The translations under genes and the position numbers were made by a program. A model generated the notes under the pieces. The model was not told where the DNA came from and did not search any database. It saw only the letters and a program-made list of their open reading frames with translations. Below are positions 32,506 to 41,385 of a stretch of DNA of 50,086 nt, in pieces. The number at the start of each line of letters is the position of its first letter. Within the stretch, counting starts at the first letter, position 1. Source of the stretch: Leucobacter komagatae (GTDB lineage: Bacteria > Actinomycetota > Actinomycetes > Actinomycetales > Microbacteriaceae); the NCBI RefSeq assembly GCF_000834055.1, contig NZ_JXSQ01000023.1, positions 1 to 50,086 on the forward strand, written 5' to 3'.

Positions 32506-33063
32506 ATGGACGCGAAACATCTTGGCGATGACCTGACGGTAGTGCTGCACACAGAGGAAGAACTGCGGGCGCGCCTCGCGGAACTCGCTCGCGAGATCGA
32601 GCGCGACTATTCGGACGAGCCGCCGCTGCTCGTTGGCGTGCTCAAGGGCGCCGTCATGGTGATGGCTGACCTGGCTCGCGAGCTGAACTTCCACGCACAG
32701 ATGGACTGGATGGCGGTGTCGTCCTACGGCGTTGGCACGAAGTCGAGCGGGGTCGTGAAGATCCTCAAGGACCTCGACGCGGACATCACGGGCCGTGACG
32801 TGCTTATTGTCGAGGACATCATCGACTCGGGACTCACGCTCTCCTGGCTGAAGGAGAACCTTGAGAGTCGTGGCGCGAAGTCTGTGCGAATCTGCACGAT
32901 GCTCCGCAAGCCGGAGGCGCTCAAGGTTGAGGTTGACGTGGCGTATGTCGGTTTCGATATCCCCGTCGAGTTTGTGGTCGGCTACGGGCTCGACTACGCC
33001 GAGGACTACCGAAACCTGCGCGACGTCGCCATCCTCGCCCCCCACGTCTACTCCGGCGAATAG
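32506..33063 (+). CDS. hpt: Hypoxanthine phosphoribosyltransferase
   Basis: A 185-residue purine salvage enzyme. The PRPP-binding motif VLIVEDIIDSGLTL near residues 99-112 is intact, and PLLVGVLKGAVMVMADL supplies the PPi loop. It joins hypoxanthine or guanine to PRPP, giving IMP or GMP. The ATG follows a -10 box by 6 bases, so translation is probably leaderless. It sits between tilS and ftsH, as in many actinobacteria. Confidence 0.95.
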   Translation: MDAKHLGDDLTVVLHTEEELRARLAELAREIERDYSDEPPLLVGVLKGAVMVMADLARELNFHAQMDWMAVSSYGVGTKSSGVVKILKDLDADITGRDVLIVEDIIDSGLTLSWLKENLESRGAKSVRICTMLRKPEALKVEVDVAYVGFDIPVEFVVGYGLDYAEDYRNLRDVAILAPHVYSGE

Positions 33064-33170
33064 GACCAACGCGCTCCGCCCTGAGCGGACAAGCGCGACA
33101 AGGCGGGAGAAGTGTCAGATGCCTCGGATACGATTAACCCGCTGTAATCTGCCGATCGAAAGGCCCAGAC

Positions 33171-35207
33171 TTGGCTGAAAAATCGTCCGAGACCCCGACC
33201 AAGGGTCGGCGCCTGCTGCGTGGACCGTTCGTATACATTGCCATCGCTATCGTCTTCGTGCTGCTTGGTTGGTCGTTCCTTTCAGGCGCGAACACCCGTG
33301 AAGTGAGCACCGAGCGTGGCCTCGAGCTCATCGCCGAGGGCAAGGTGAAGCAGGCGGAGATCATCGACGGCGACCAGCGAGTCAATCTCGAGCTGACGAA
33401 GGCAGACAAAAAGGCCGGAAGTGACTCCGTCTTCTTCTACTACGTCATCCACCGCGGCGACGAAGTAATTTCCGCCATCGACGAGGCGAAGCCGAAGGAC
33501 GGGTTCAACGACCTCGTCCCGAAGCCGAACCCGTTCTGGTCTCTCCTCGGGTTCCTCATCCCGCTGCTGCTCATCGGCTTGTTGCTCTGGTGGATGATGT
33601 CCTCCATGCAGGGCGGCGGACGCGGCGTCATGCAGTTCGGCAAGTCGAAGGCCAAGCTTGTCTCGAAGGAGACGCCGGTCGTCACGTTCGCCGACGTCGC
33701 GGGCGCTGATGAGGCCGTCGAGGAGCTCGAGGAAATCAAGGACTTCCTGCAGGACGCCTCGCGTTTCCAAGCTGTTGGTGCGCGTATCCCGAAGGGTGTG
33801 CTGCTCTACGGCCCTCCCGGCACGGGTAAGACCCTGCTCGCACGCGCAGTCGCCGGCGAAGCCGGGGTGCCGTTCTACTCGATCTCGGGCTCAGACTTTG
33901 TCGAGATGTTCGTTGGCGTCGGCGCAAGCCGCGTGCGCGACCTCTTCAAGGAAGCCAAGGCGAACGCCCCCGCCATCATCTTCATCGATGAGATCGACGC
34001 CGTCGGTCAGCGCCGCGGCCAGGGCATGGGCGGCGGCCACGACGAGCGCGAGCAGACGCTCAACCAGTTGCTCGTCGAGATGGACGGCTTCGACCCCAAG
34101 GCAAACGTCATCATGATCGCGGCGACGAACCGCCCCGACATGCTCGACCCAGCGCTGCTGCGCCCCGGCCGGTTCGACCGTCAGGTCGGCGTCGACGCGC
34201 CCGATATGCGCGGCAGGCTCATGATCCTGCAGGTGCACGCGAAGGGGAAGCCGCTCTCGAAGAACGTCGACCTTGAGGTCGTCGCTCGGAAGACCCCAGG
34301 GTTCTCCGGCGCGGATCTCGCGAACGTGCTCAACGAGGCTGCGCTGCTCACCGCGCGCTCGAACGCGCAACTCATCGACAACCGGGCGCTCGACGAGGCA
34401 ATCGACCGCGTGATCGCAGGCCCCCAGCGCCGTACGCGAGTGATGAAGGATCAAGAGAAACTCATCACGGCGTACCACGAGGGTGGGCACGCGCTGGTCG
34501 CAGCGTCGCTGAACCACACCGACCCCGTCACGAAGGTTACGATCCTGCCACGCGGTCGTGCACTCGGCTACACGATGGTGATCCCCCTCGAGGACAAGTA
34601 TTCGGTGACGCGCAACGAGCTGCAGGATCAGCTCGCGTACGCGCTCGGCGGCCGCGTCGCAGAGGAACTCGTGTTCCACGACCCAACGACCGGCGCTGGC
34701 AACGACATTGAGAAGGCCACCTCCACCGCGCGGAAGATGGTCACTGAATACGGCATGACTACGACCGTGGGGCCCGTGAAGCTCGGGCAGGCGCAGCCGG
34801 GCGCATTCATGGGCGACTTTGGGCAGTCACGCGACTACTCCGAGGGACTCGCAGTGCAGATCGACTCTGAGGTGCGCGCACTCCTCGAGCAGGCGCACAA
34901 CGAGGCGTACGAGTTGCTCGTCGCAAACCGCGACGTGCTCGACAGGCTCGCCAGGGAGCTCCTCGAGAAGGAAACTCTCGATCACAACCAGCTCGCAGAG
35001 ATCTTCAGCGACGTGAAGAAGCTGAAGCCGCGAGCCACGTGGCTATCCAACGGGGAGCGGCCAGTGTCGCATGTCCCGCCGATCGAGGTGCCAGCGGCTG
35101 TCCGCACCGACGGCCCGACCGCCGAGCGGGTGGCGCAGAGCACCGATGCTGCGCAGGAGCCTGACACGGCCCCCGGCTCGGCACAGCCGGACGCCCAAGC
35201 GGAGTAG
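33171..35207 (+). CDS. ftsH: ATP-dependent zinc metalloprotease FtsH
   Basis: A 678-residue membrane AAA+ protease. Two N-terminal membrane segments (about residues 16-34 and 120-142) flank a small extracytoplasmic domain. The AAA module has Walker A GPPGTGKT at 214-221, Walker B IIFIDEID and the second-region-of-homology Args. The zinc site is HEGGH at 436-440 (the more usual form is HEAGH). The last ~60 residues are an acidic, disordered tail. It degrades misfolded membrane and regulatory proteins. The start is TTG, supported by GAAAGG 8 bases upstream. folE follows after 5 bases. Confidence 0.95.
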   Translation: MAEKSSETPTKGRRLLRGPFVYIAIAIVFVLLGWSFLSGANTREVSTERGLELIAEGKVKQAEIIDGDQRVNLELTKADKKAGSDSVFFYYVIHRGDEVISAIDEAKPKDGFNDLVPKPNPFWSLLGFLIPLLLIGLLLWWMMSSMQGGGRGVMQFGKSKAKLVSKETPVVTFADVAGADEAVEELEEIKDFLQDASRFQAVGARIPKGVLLYGPPGTGKTLLARAVAGEAGVPFYSISGSDFVEMFVGVGASRVRDLFKEAKANAPAIIFIDEIDAVGQRRGQGMGGGHDEREQTLNQLLVEMDGFDPKANVIMIAATNRPDMLDPALLRPGRFDRQVGVDAPDMRGRLMILQVHAKGKPLSKNVDLEVVARKTPGFSGADLANVLNEAALLTARSNAQLIDNRALDEAIDRVIAGPQRRTRVMKDQEKLITAYHEGGHALVAASLNHTDPVTKVTILPRGRALGYTMVIPLEDKYSVTRNELQDQLAYALGGRVAEELVFHDPTTGAGNDIEKATSTARKMVTEYGMTTTVGPVKLGQAQPGAFMGDFGQSRDYSEGLAVQIDSEVRALLEQAHNEAYELLVANRDVLDRLARELLEKETLDHNQLAEIFSDVKKLKPRATWLSNGERPVSHVPPIEVPAAVRTDGPTAERVAQSTDAAQEPDTAPGSAQPDAQAE

Positions 35208-35212
35208 CTGCC

Positions 35213-35803
35213 GTGAACGCTGCAGTGGATCGCGACCGGGTCGCACGGGCAGTCCGCGAACTGCTCGGCGCGATCGGGGCTGACCCCGAAAGCGCCGAGC
35301 TGCGCGAGACCCCTGCCCGCGTCGCGGAGTCGTACGCAGAGTTCTTCTCGGGCGTCGGCGTCGATCCGCAGCAGTTCCTCGCCGACGCCGTCCCCGTGGA
35401 CGGCGAGACAGGCGAACTCGTGCTCATGCGCGACATTTCGCTGCGATCGATTTGTGAGCATCACCTCCTCCCGTTCCGTGGCAGGGCGCACGTCGCCTAC
35501 CAGCCAAGCGAACGGGTCGTCGGGCTCAGCGCGCTACCACGCGTCGTTGCTGCGCTCGCTGCCCGGCCGCAGGTGCAGGAGCGGCTCGGCGAGCAGATCG
35601 CCCAGGCCATCGATGATGGCCTCTCCCCACGCGGCGTGCTCGTCGTGCTCGAAGCCAGCCACGGGTGCGTTGCCGACCGCGGTGTTCGCGAAACCGACGC
35701 TGCCGCGGTGACCATCGCCTCGCGTGGCGGCCTCTCAGAGCCAGCAGCCCGCGCAGAGATCATGGCGCTCATCGGCACAGGCGGGGACAGGCGGGCACTG
35801 TGA
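35213..35803 (+). CDS. folE: GTP cyclohydrolase I
   Basis: A 196-residue FolE. Zinc ligands appear as Cys and His in SICEHHLLPFRGRAH and Cys in HGCVADRGVRE, and the substrate motif is VVGLSALPR. It makes dihydroneopterin triphosphate from GTP, the first step of folate synthesis. GTG start, 5 bases after ftsH. Its stop overlaps the start of the next folate gene by 4 bases (GTGA), so folE, folP-folB and folK form one tightly coupled unit. HGCVADRGVRE differs slightly from the usual H-C-MMRG text but keeps the Cys. Confidence 0.93.
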   Translation: MNAAVDRDRVARAVRELLGAIGADPESAELRETPARVAESYAEFFSGVGVDPQQFLADAVPVDGETGELVLMRDISLRSICEHHLLPFRGRAHVAYQPSERVVGLSALPRVVAALAARPQVQERLGEQIAQAIDDGLSPRGVLVVLEASHGCVADRGVRETDAAAVTIASRGGLSEPAARAEIMALIGTGGDRRAL

Positions 35804-37017
35804 CCACTCCCACAGCGATCCAGAGTGCACGCCCAGTGGTGCTCGGCGTGCTCAACGTCACACCGGACTCGTTCAGTGACGGCGGGAAGTACCTCTCAGT
35901 TGAAGCCGCGGTGACCCGGGCAAGAGAACTCGTCGCTGCCGGCGCGGACGTCATCGACGTCGGAGGCGAGTCCACCCGCCCTGGCGCGACCGCGGTGCCG
36001 CATCACGAGGAGCTCGCCCGCGTGCTCCCCGTGATCGAAGCGCTCACGAGCGAGGGGATCGCGGTGTCGATCGACACGATCCACTCAGCGACAGCAGCGG
36101 CCGCCGTCGAGGCAGGCGCCGCCTACATCAATGACGTCTCTGGCGGGCTCAACGACCCAGACATGCTCGCCGTCGCCGCGCGCGCGGCAACAGCGTTCGG
36201 CACCAGGTTCATCATCGGGCACTGGCGAGGCATCCCGGATCCCTCACACGAGCGCTCGCAGTACCAAGACGTGGTGCGGGACGTTCGCGACGCGCTCGCT
36301 GCGCGGGCCGCAGAGGCGATCGCGGCCGGCATCGACGAGACCCACATCATCGTCGACCCTGGGCTCGGGTTCGATAAAACAGGGGAGCAGTGCTGGGAAC
36401 TGCTGCGAGGACTCGGCGAGCTCGCCGAACTCGGTTACCCCGTGCTCATTGGCGCGTCACGGAAGCGGATGCTTGGCGAGGTGCTCTCCGCGCTCCCAGG
36501 CGGCGCATCATCTGCCGCCGACCGCGATGGCGCCACGGCTGTCGTCAGCGCACTCGCCTCGCGCGCAGGAGCCTGGGGCGTCCGCGTGCACGATGTCCCC
36601 GGCACGGTCGCGGCGATCGCCATCGAGCGCGCGTGGGCCGGCCCGCAGCGCGGAGACCAGATCACGCTCACCGGTCTCGAGGTGTTCGCCCACCACGGCG
36701 TCTTCGATTTTGAGCGCGCGCAGGGGCAACGCTTCCTCATCGACGTGGAGGTGTCCGTCGACCTGCGAGCAGCAGCAGCTGGCGACGACCTCTCTAACAC
36801 GGTGCACTACGGTGAGCTCGCTGACGCAATCGTCGCTGCCGTCGCAGCCGATCCGGTCGACCTCATTGAAACCGTTGCCGAGCGCGTCGCGCAACTCACC
36901 CTCGGATTCTCCGGTGTGCGGCGCGCCCGCGTCACCGTTCATAAGCCAGACGCACCGATCGCAGCTCCATTCGAGGACGTCTCGGTCACCGTCGAACGCG
37001 TGCGGGGCGCGAAGTGA
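35800..37017 (+). CDS. folP-folB: Fused dihydropteroate synthase / dihydroneopterin aldolase
   Basis: A 405-residue fusion. Residues ~10-280 are dihydropteroate synthase, with GVLNVTPDSFSDGG, DVGGESTRPGA, SIDT, INDVSGG and IGASRKRMLG. Residues ~285-405 are dihydroneopterin aldolase, opening with ITLTGLEVFAHHGVFDFER and ending VTVHKPDAPI. Together they catalyse two steps of folate synthesis. The real start is the GTG at 35800, overlapping the folE stop; the frame is open further upstream but that part is a shadow of folE. There is no stop between the domains, so this is a true fusion. Dihydropteroate synthase is the sulfonamide target. Confidence 0.92.
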   Translation: MTTPTAIQSARPVVLGVLNVTPDSFSDGGKYLSVEAAVTRARELVAAGADVIDVGGESTRPGATAVPHHEELARVLPVIEALTSEGIAVSIDTIHSATAAAAVEAGAAYINDVSGGLNDPDMLAVAARAATAFGTRFIIGHWRGIPDPSHERSQYQDVVRDVRDALAARAAEAIAAGIDETHIIVDPGLGFDKTGEQCWELLRGLGELAELGYPVLIGASRKRMLGEVLSALPGGASSAADRDGATAVVSALASRAGAWGVRVHDVPGTVAAIAIERAWAGPQRGDQITLTGLEVFAHHGVFDFERAQGQRFLIDVEVSVDLRAAAAGDDLSNTVHYGELADAIVAAVAADPVDLIETVAERVAQLTLGFSGVRRARVTVHKPDAPIAAPFEDVSVTVERVRGAK

Positions 37018-37598
37018 TCGCGCAGGTGGTCCCCGTGCTGCTCGCCTTCGGTGCGAACCAGGGTGGCAGGGCCGATACGATCCGCGCCGCCCAACGCGAC
37101 CTTGCCGCGACACCGGGTATCGCCCAGCTCACTGCCTCACCGCTGCGTGAGACGGTAGCGCTCACCCCTTCGGGGCCAGACCCGCTAGCCCCGAAGTATG
37201 TCAACGGGGTCGCACTCGCCGAAACGACGCTCAGCCCGCACGAGCTGCTCGACGTCATGCAACGGGTCGAGCACGAGCACGGCCGCGTCCGCGCTGAGCG
37301 CTGGGGAGATCGCACGCTCGACATCGACCTCATCCTGTTCGGTGGCCGGGTGATCTCGGACGAGCGGCTCACCGTGCCGCACCCCCGCGCGCACGAGCGC
37401 GACTTCGTGCTCGCCCCGTGGCTCGCCCTCGACGCTGACGCCGTACTCATGGGGCACGGACGCGTCCAAGAGTTGCTCGAGCGTATCGGCGACACGACGG
37501 CACCCTTCAGCGGCAATGACCCCGGCACCCAGCCGCAACACGACGGTGAGCGCGGTGCCCGTGAATACGTGGCGCCCGCGTCGGAAACGCGCCCATGA
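37014..37598 (+). CDS. folK: 2-amino-4-hydroxy-6-hydroxymethyldihydropteridine diphosphokinase
   Basis: A 194-residue FolK. Signature text includes AFGANQGGR near the N-terminus, PKYVNGVALAETTLSP, and RWGDRTLDIDLILFGG (HPPK signature) near residues 97-112, then PHPRAHERDFVLAPW. It transfers pyrophosphate from ATP to the pterin before dihydropteroate synthase acts. The GTG start overlaps the folP-folB stop by 4 bases. The last ~30 residues are a hydrophilic extension. Its stop overlaps the DUF3180 gene by 4 bases. Confidence 0.93.
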   Translation: MIAQVVPVLLAFGANQGGRADTIRAAQRDLAATPGIAQLTASPLRETVALTPSGPDPLAPKYVNGVALAETTLSPHELLDVMQRVEHEHGRVRAERWGDRTLDIDLILFGGRVISDERLTVPHPRAHERDFVLAPWLALDADAVLMGHGRVQELLERIGDTTAPFSGNDPGTQPQHDGERGAREYVAPASETRP

Positions 37599-38098
37599 CT
37601 GAGCAGCCGAAGATGCGGGGCGTAAACGCGCTACACCTGCTCGGGTCAGCAGCCGTCGGAGCGTCACTCGCGCTGTTTCTCCAAGCCTGGTTGTCCTCGC
37701 GTGGCCGCCCATCGCTCATCCCGCCGTACTCGATGTCGGTGATGCTGATCGCGCTCGCTGTGCTCCTCATCGTGCTCGGGGTGCGACTGCGCAAGAACAT
37801 CGCTAAGGGTGTTGGCGCGGTGAACCCGTTCCAAGCGGTGCGGTTGCTCGCGACAGCGCGGGCAGGCCAGATCGTCGGCTCCACGTTTGCGGGCTTCGGT
37901 TCGGGCCTGCTGCTCTCGTTGCTGACGCGCAGCGTTCCCGCACCCGTCGAGACCTGGCTTCCGATGCTCGCGACCGCCATCACGGCGATCGTGCTCCTCG
38001 CATGCGCGCTGTTTACCGAGCACCTCTGCAAGGTCCCCCCGGGAGAAAATGACGACAACGGCGACGAAGGGCCCGGCCTGGTTACACTTGAGACGTGA
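37595..38098 (+). CDS. DUF3180 membrane protein
   Basis: A 167-residue protein with four hydrophobic segments and an acidic C-terminal tail, matching DUF3180, a family regularly found directly after folK in actinobacteria. The ATG overlaps the folK stop and its own stop overlaps the next gene, so it is translated with the folate genes. Function is unknown; constant position suggests a membrane role shared with the following PH-domain proteins rather than folate chemistry. Confidence 0.8.
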   Translation: MTEQPKMRGVNALHLLGSAAVGASLALFLQAWLSSRGRPSLIPPYSMSVMLIALAVLLIVLGVRLRKNIAKGVGAVNPFQAVRLLATARAGQIVGSTFAGFGSGLLLSLLTRSVPAPVETWLPMLATAITAIVLLACALFTEHLCKVPPGENDDNGDEGPGLVTLET

Positions 38099-38592
38099 CC
38101 CAACAGACTCTCCCCGAACTCGAGCCGACGTGGCATCGCGTATCCCCGAAGTATGCAGCCTCAGATCTCATCATCAACGTGGTGACCTCGTTCTTCCCGC
38201 TTGTGGTGATCATCGTCGTGTCCGTCGTGAACAACGGCGAGGTGCCGCTGTGGCTGACGCTCGGACTGTGGGCGCTCGTCGCGTTCTTCCTCATCAATTC
38301 CCTGTTCGCGTTTCGTCGCGTAAAGGCGATCGGCTACATGCTCCGCGAGGACGACCTGCTGTTCCGGCGCGGCATCATGTTCGAACGGGTCATTGCTGTG
38401 CCATACGGGCGGTTACAGCTCGTCGACATTACCCGTGGGCCGCTACTGCGGGCACTCGGGCTCTCCACGTTGAAGTTTGTCACGGCGTCAGCCGCGACAG
38501 GGGTCCAGCTTCCCGGGCTCACTGAAGCAGACGCCGAGGCGCTGCGCGACCGACTGGTTGCGCTCGCCGAATCCAGGCGGTCGGGGCTGTGA
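38095..38592 (+). CDS. PH domain-containing membrane protein (YdbS-like)
   Basis: A 165-residue protein with two hydrophobic segments (about residues 26-48 and 55-75) followed by one bacterial PH domain (bPH2, formerly DUF304), visible as LLFRRGIMFERVIAVPYGRLQLVDITRGPLLRALG. Bacterial homologues are the YdbS partners of YdbT. The GTG start overlaps the DUF3180 stop and the stop overlaps the larger PH protein gene. In Bacillus this pair contributes to resistance against a class of bacteriocins; here function is unknown. Confidence 0.82.
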   Translation: MTQQTLPELEPTWHRVSPKYAASDLIINVVTSFFPLVVIIVVSVVNNGEVPLWLTLGLWALVAFFLINSLFAFRRVKAIGYMLREDDLLFRRGIMFERVIAVPYGRLQLVDITRGPLLRALGLSTLKFVTASAATGVQLPGLTEADAEALRDRLVALAESRRSGL

Positions 38593-40331
38593 CCTCCCAC
38601 GAACTTCCCGGCGACGCTCCGCGATCGCCCAACGTAGCTCCGGTAGAACCTGCTGGTGCCGAGCAGATGCCAGGCACCGCTGACGCTGACGGTTGGCGCA
38701 GGCTGCATCCGGTGTCGCCGCTGCTGCGCGGCGGCCTTGTGCTCGTCGTCGTCATCGGTATCGTCATCGCGAACTTCCGTGATGTGATCGTGCGGATGTT
38801 CTTCTCACCGTCTGACGGCGACCCCCTCGACGGCGATGAGGTTGCTCAACTGTTCGGCATGCTGTCGAACAGGCAGACGCTGCTCTTGGTCGTTGGCGGA
38901 GTGCTCGTGCTCCTGCTCGTCATCGTTGGGGTGTCGTGGGTCGCTTGGCGCTTCCACACCTACCGCGTGACCGCCGACGCGGTCGAGTCGCGTTCCGGGG
39001 TGGTGTTTCGGCAGCACCGAAGGGCACCGCTCGACCGTGTGCAGAGCGTCAACCTGCAGCGGCCGTTGCTCGCACGTGTGCTCGGCCTCACGAAGATTGA
39101 GGTACTTACTGGCGGCCAGGGAGGCAAAGTTGAACTTGCCTATCTCGGGCATCGCGACGCGAAAGCTGTGCGCGAGCGCATTCTCCACCTCGCGACGGCA
39201 CGCCGCAACGGCGAGGATGTGTCCGCGGCGGCGGCGGGCGTCTTCGCTGAGGCCGCTGTCTCGCTCGACGGCTCGCTGTATGCCCCACCGAGCGATGCGC
39301 TGACGCAACGCGCCCAGGACTTCGCTGACTTCGATGTCGACCCCGTGGCTGCAGTGGCGCAGTCGCTCGTTCGGGTTCCTGTCGGGCGCTTACTTGGCTC
39401 GATCGTGCTCGGGTGGGAATCGGTGATCACTATCCTGTTGCTGCTGCTCGCGGTCTTCTGGGGTGTCGTGAGCGCTGCGATCGGCACGCTTACCGGCCGG
39501 GCGGGGTTCGTTGCCGCTGGCGGTATCTCGCTCATCACGGTGATCCCGCTGATCCTCGTGCTGTTGGGCATGATGTTCGCGCAGTTCAACAAGGGCTTCA
39601 ATTTCACGCTGTCTCGCGGCAGGGAATCCGTGCGCGTTGGCTCGGGCCTCACGTCGACCGTGACCGACTCGATCCCGTTCGGCAGGATCCACGCGATCGA
39701 GGCGCGGCAGCCGCTGCTGTGGCGCCCGTTCGGGTGGTGGCGCGTGCGCGTCACCCTCGCCGGTCACTCCGTTTCCGAAGCGGGCCAGAGTGTCACGCAG
39801 AACGTTGTGCTCCCCGTCGGCAAACAGGTTGATGTGGTGCGGGTGATGGAGACGCTCGTTCCCGGCGCGGCGACGGGCATCAATGAGGGACTCACCGGGG
39901 CCGGAGACGGCTATGTTCGGGCCGGGGCGCGATCTGGCTGGTTGCTGCTCCTTGGCAAGCGTCGTGCCGGTATTCGCATCGACGTACCGTCGGCCACCAC
40001 GTCACCCCAGCAAGACGTTCAAGCAATTGAGCCGGCGCCAACCGACGCAACGCTCCGCATCCGGCGAGGCGCGCTCACCCGTTCACTCGCCATCATGCCG
40101 CTGGTGCGTGCCCAGTCGGTGCAGCTCAGCCGCCCGCTCGGGCACTATCTGCTCGGGCTCGCGACGTTGCAGGCACACACCGTCCTCGGACCGGTCCGGA
40201 TGCTCGTGCGCGGGATTTCCCTCGCCGAGGCGCAACGCGTGTTCGCCGAGCTCGCTGAAGCCGTACTCGTCGTGCAGCGGGCTGAGTCCGACACGCACCA
40301 GGCAACAAAACGCGGCGAGGCGCATGAGTAG
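38589..40331 (+). CDS. PH domain-containing membrane protein (YdbT-like, multi-domain)
   Basis: A 580-residue protein with two pairs of hydrophobic segments (around residues 47-65 and 95-115, then ~270-330) and three bPH2 domains. Each has the recurrent text R..PLDRVQSVNLQRPLLARVLGL, IPFGRIHAIEARQPLLWRPFGWW or MPLVRAQSVQLSRPLGHYLLGL. It is the large partner of the preceding small PH protein, with which it overlaps by 4 bases (GTGA). Its stop lies 8 bases inside the next gene. Confidence 0.82.
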   Translation: MTSHELPGDAPRSPNVAPVEPAGAEQMPGTADADGWRRLHPVSPLLRGGLVLVVVIGIVIANFRDVIVRMFFSPSDGDPLDGDEVAQLFGMLSNRQTLLLVVGGVLVLLLVIVGVSWVAWRFHTYRVTADAVESRSGVVFRQHRRAPLDRVQSVNLQRPLLARVLGLTKIEVLTGGQGGKVELAYLGHRDAKAVRERILHLATARRNGEDVSAAAAGVFAEAAVSLDGSLYAPPSDALTQRAQDFADFDVDPVAAVAQSLVRVPVGRLLGSIVLGWESVITILLLLLAVFWGVVSAAIGTLTGRAGFVAAGGISLITVIPLILVLLGMMFAQFNKGFNFTLSRGRESVRVGSGLTSTVTDSIPFGRIHAIEARQPLLWRPFGWWRVRVTLAGHSVSEAGQSVTQNVVLPVGKQVDVVRVMETLVPGAATGINEGLTGAGDGYVRAGARSGWLLLLGKRRAGIRIDVPSATTSPQQDVQAIEPAPTDATLRIRRGALTRSLAIMPLVRAQSVQLSRPLGHYLLGLATLQAHTVLGPVRMLVRGISLAEAQRVFAELAEAVLVVQRAESDTHQATKRGEAHE

Positions 40332-41025
40332 CCCTCAGGCGAGCCGCCTCGGCATCGGTATTGTCGGGGCTGGCAGGGTCGGTCCCGTGCTCGGGCGGGC
40401 GCTCGCGGGCGCTGGCCACGCGATAACGGGCATCAGCGCGGTGAGCGAGGAGAGTCGTGAGCGGGCTGAGGCGATGCTCCCTGGCGTCCCCATCCTCGAA
40501 GTGCAGGAGATCGTTCGTCGCTCGGAGCTTGTGCTGCTCGCGATACCCGGAAGCGAGCTCCCGGGGCTTGTCTCGGGCCTCGCGAAACTCGGCGCGTGGC
40601 AGCCAGGGCAGCTCGTGATTCATACGGCGCCCGAGCACGGTACTGCCGTGTTTGCTGAGGCGCAGGGCGTGATCCCGATCGCATTGCACCCTGGCATGGT
40701 GTTCACCGGGACGAGTCTGGACCTCGCACGGCTGAACGGGGCGACGGTGGCCGTTACGGCGCCCGCGGTCGTGCAGCCGATTGGGCAGGCGCTCGTTGTC
40801 GAAATGGGAGCAGAGCCCGTGATCGTCGCTGAGAGTGACCGTGGCGCCTACGCGGAGGCTGTCACCGTGGCGTCCGCGGCTGCGCGGCTCGCTGCAGCGG
40901 ACGCAATCAAGACGCTGCAGGAGTTGGGCATCGCCCGCGCCGAGCGGATCGTTGGGGGAGCGGTGCACGCAGCGATCGACGAAGAAGTCGGACGCTACTC
41001 GGGGGATCCGGGGCTCGGCGCCTAG
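40324..41025 (+). CDS. Rossmann-like DUF2520 protein
   Basis: A 233-residue protein with an N-terminal NAD(P)-type fold (IGIVGAGRVGPVLGRALAGAG, residues ~10-30) and the family stretch HPGMVFTGTSLDLARLNGATVAVTAP near residue 120. The C-terminal DUF2520 domain looks shorter than in full-length relatives (usually near 280-300 residues, from memory), ending ...EEVGRYSGDPGLGA. The frame is open far upstream, but the ATG at 40324, overlapping the PH gene, is the sensible start. Relatives usually precede panC, panD and lysS; here pilus cluster 2 follows instead. Function unknown; often annotated as an oxidoreductase. Confidence 0.8.
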   Translation: MSSPQASRLGIGIVGAGRVGPVLGRALAGAGHAITGISAVSEESRERAEAMLPGVPILEVQEIVRRSELVLLAIPGSELPGLVSGLAKLGAWQPGQLVIHTAPEHGTAVFAEAQGVIPIALHPGMVFTGTSLDLARLNGATVAVTAPAVVQPIGQALVVEMGAEPVIVAESDRGAYAEAVTVASAAARLAAADAIKTLQELGIARAERIVGGAVHAAIDEEVGRYSGDPGLGA

Positions 41026-41049
41026 CACCAAGGGTTCGCGAGCGAAACA

Positions 41050-41094
41050 CGAGAGGGCCACATCTGCCACCACCCGGCAGATGTGGCCCTCTCG
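41050..41094 (+). terminator. 19-bp perfect hairpin terminator after folate/PH operon
   Basis: Arms 41050-41068 and 41076-41094 pair perfectly over 19 bases with a 7-base loop, 24 bases after the DUF2520 stop, followed by TTGTG. It closes the ftsH-to-DUF2520 transcription unit. Confidence 0.85.
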
Positions 41095-41187
41095 TTGTGC
41101 CTGGCGAGCAGGGAGCTTCGCGTCGCGAAGTCGCACAGACCTGAGCGTTCTATACGCAGAGGCTCCTGCTGAGGGTCGCGGTTCGGG

Positions 41188-41304
41188 ACTCAACTTCGGT
41201 GCTTTGAGTACCCAGACCGCAGCGTTTGCGCTTTGCGGGACTACTTAGTGCGTACTTAGTGGAGTCACACTGATTGACGCAGCAGGACACTATGCGTACT
41301 TAGG
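41188..41304 (+). promoter_or_regulatory. Box cluster upstream of pilus cluster 2
   Basis: An inverted pair ACTCAA (41188-41193) / TTGAGT (41204-41209; with the next A it reads TACTCAA in reverse) is followed by TACTTAG at 41242-41248, 41253-41259 and 41298-41304. The last two are both in GCGTACTTAG. The core equals or nearly equals the TACTCA boxes before LuxR regulator 2. The boxes end 81 bases before the tip-gene start, a fitting place for activator sites. No gene is visible between 41026 and 41385. Confidence 0.55.
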
Positions 41305-41385
41305 GAGCTTCGAATTGACAAGGTGTGGATTCCGGCGAGTCGAAATGACCGAGACTCGCACTCCTTTCCTCGGCGGAAGCAAGTG

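Noticed and set aside
39883..40323. N-terminal extension of the DUF2520 frame
   Set aside because: It overlaps the PH-domain gene out of frame; the dinucleotide-binding fold starts right after the ATG at 40324.
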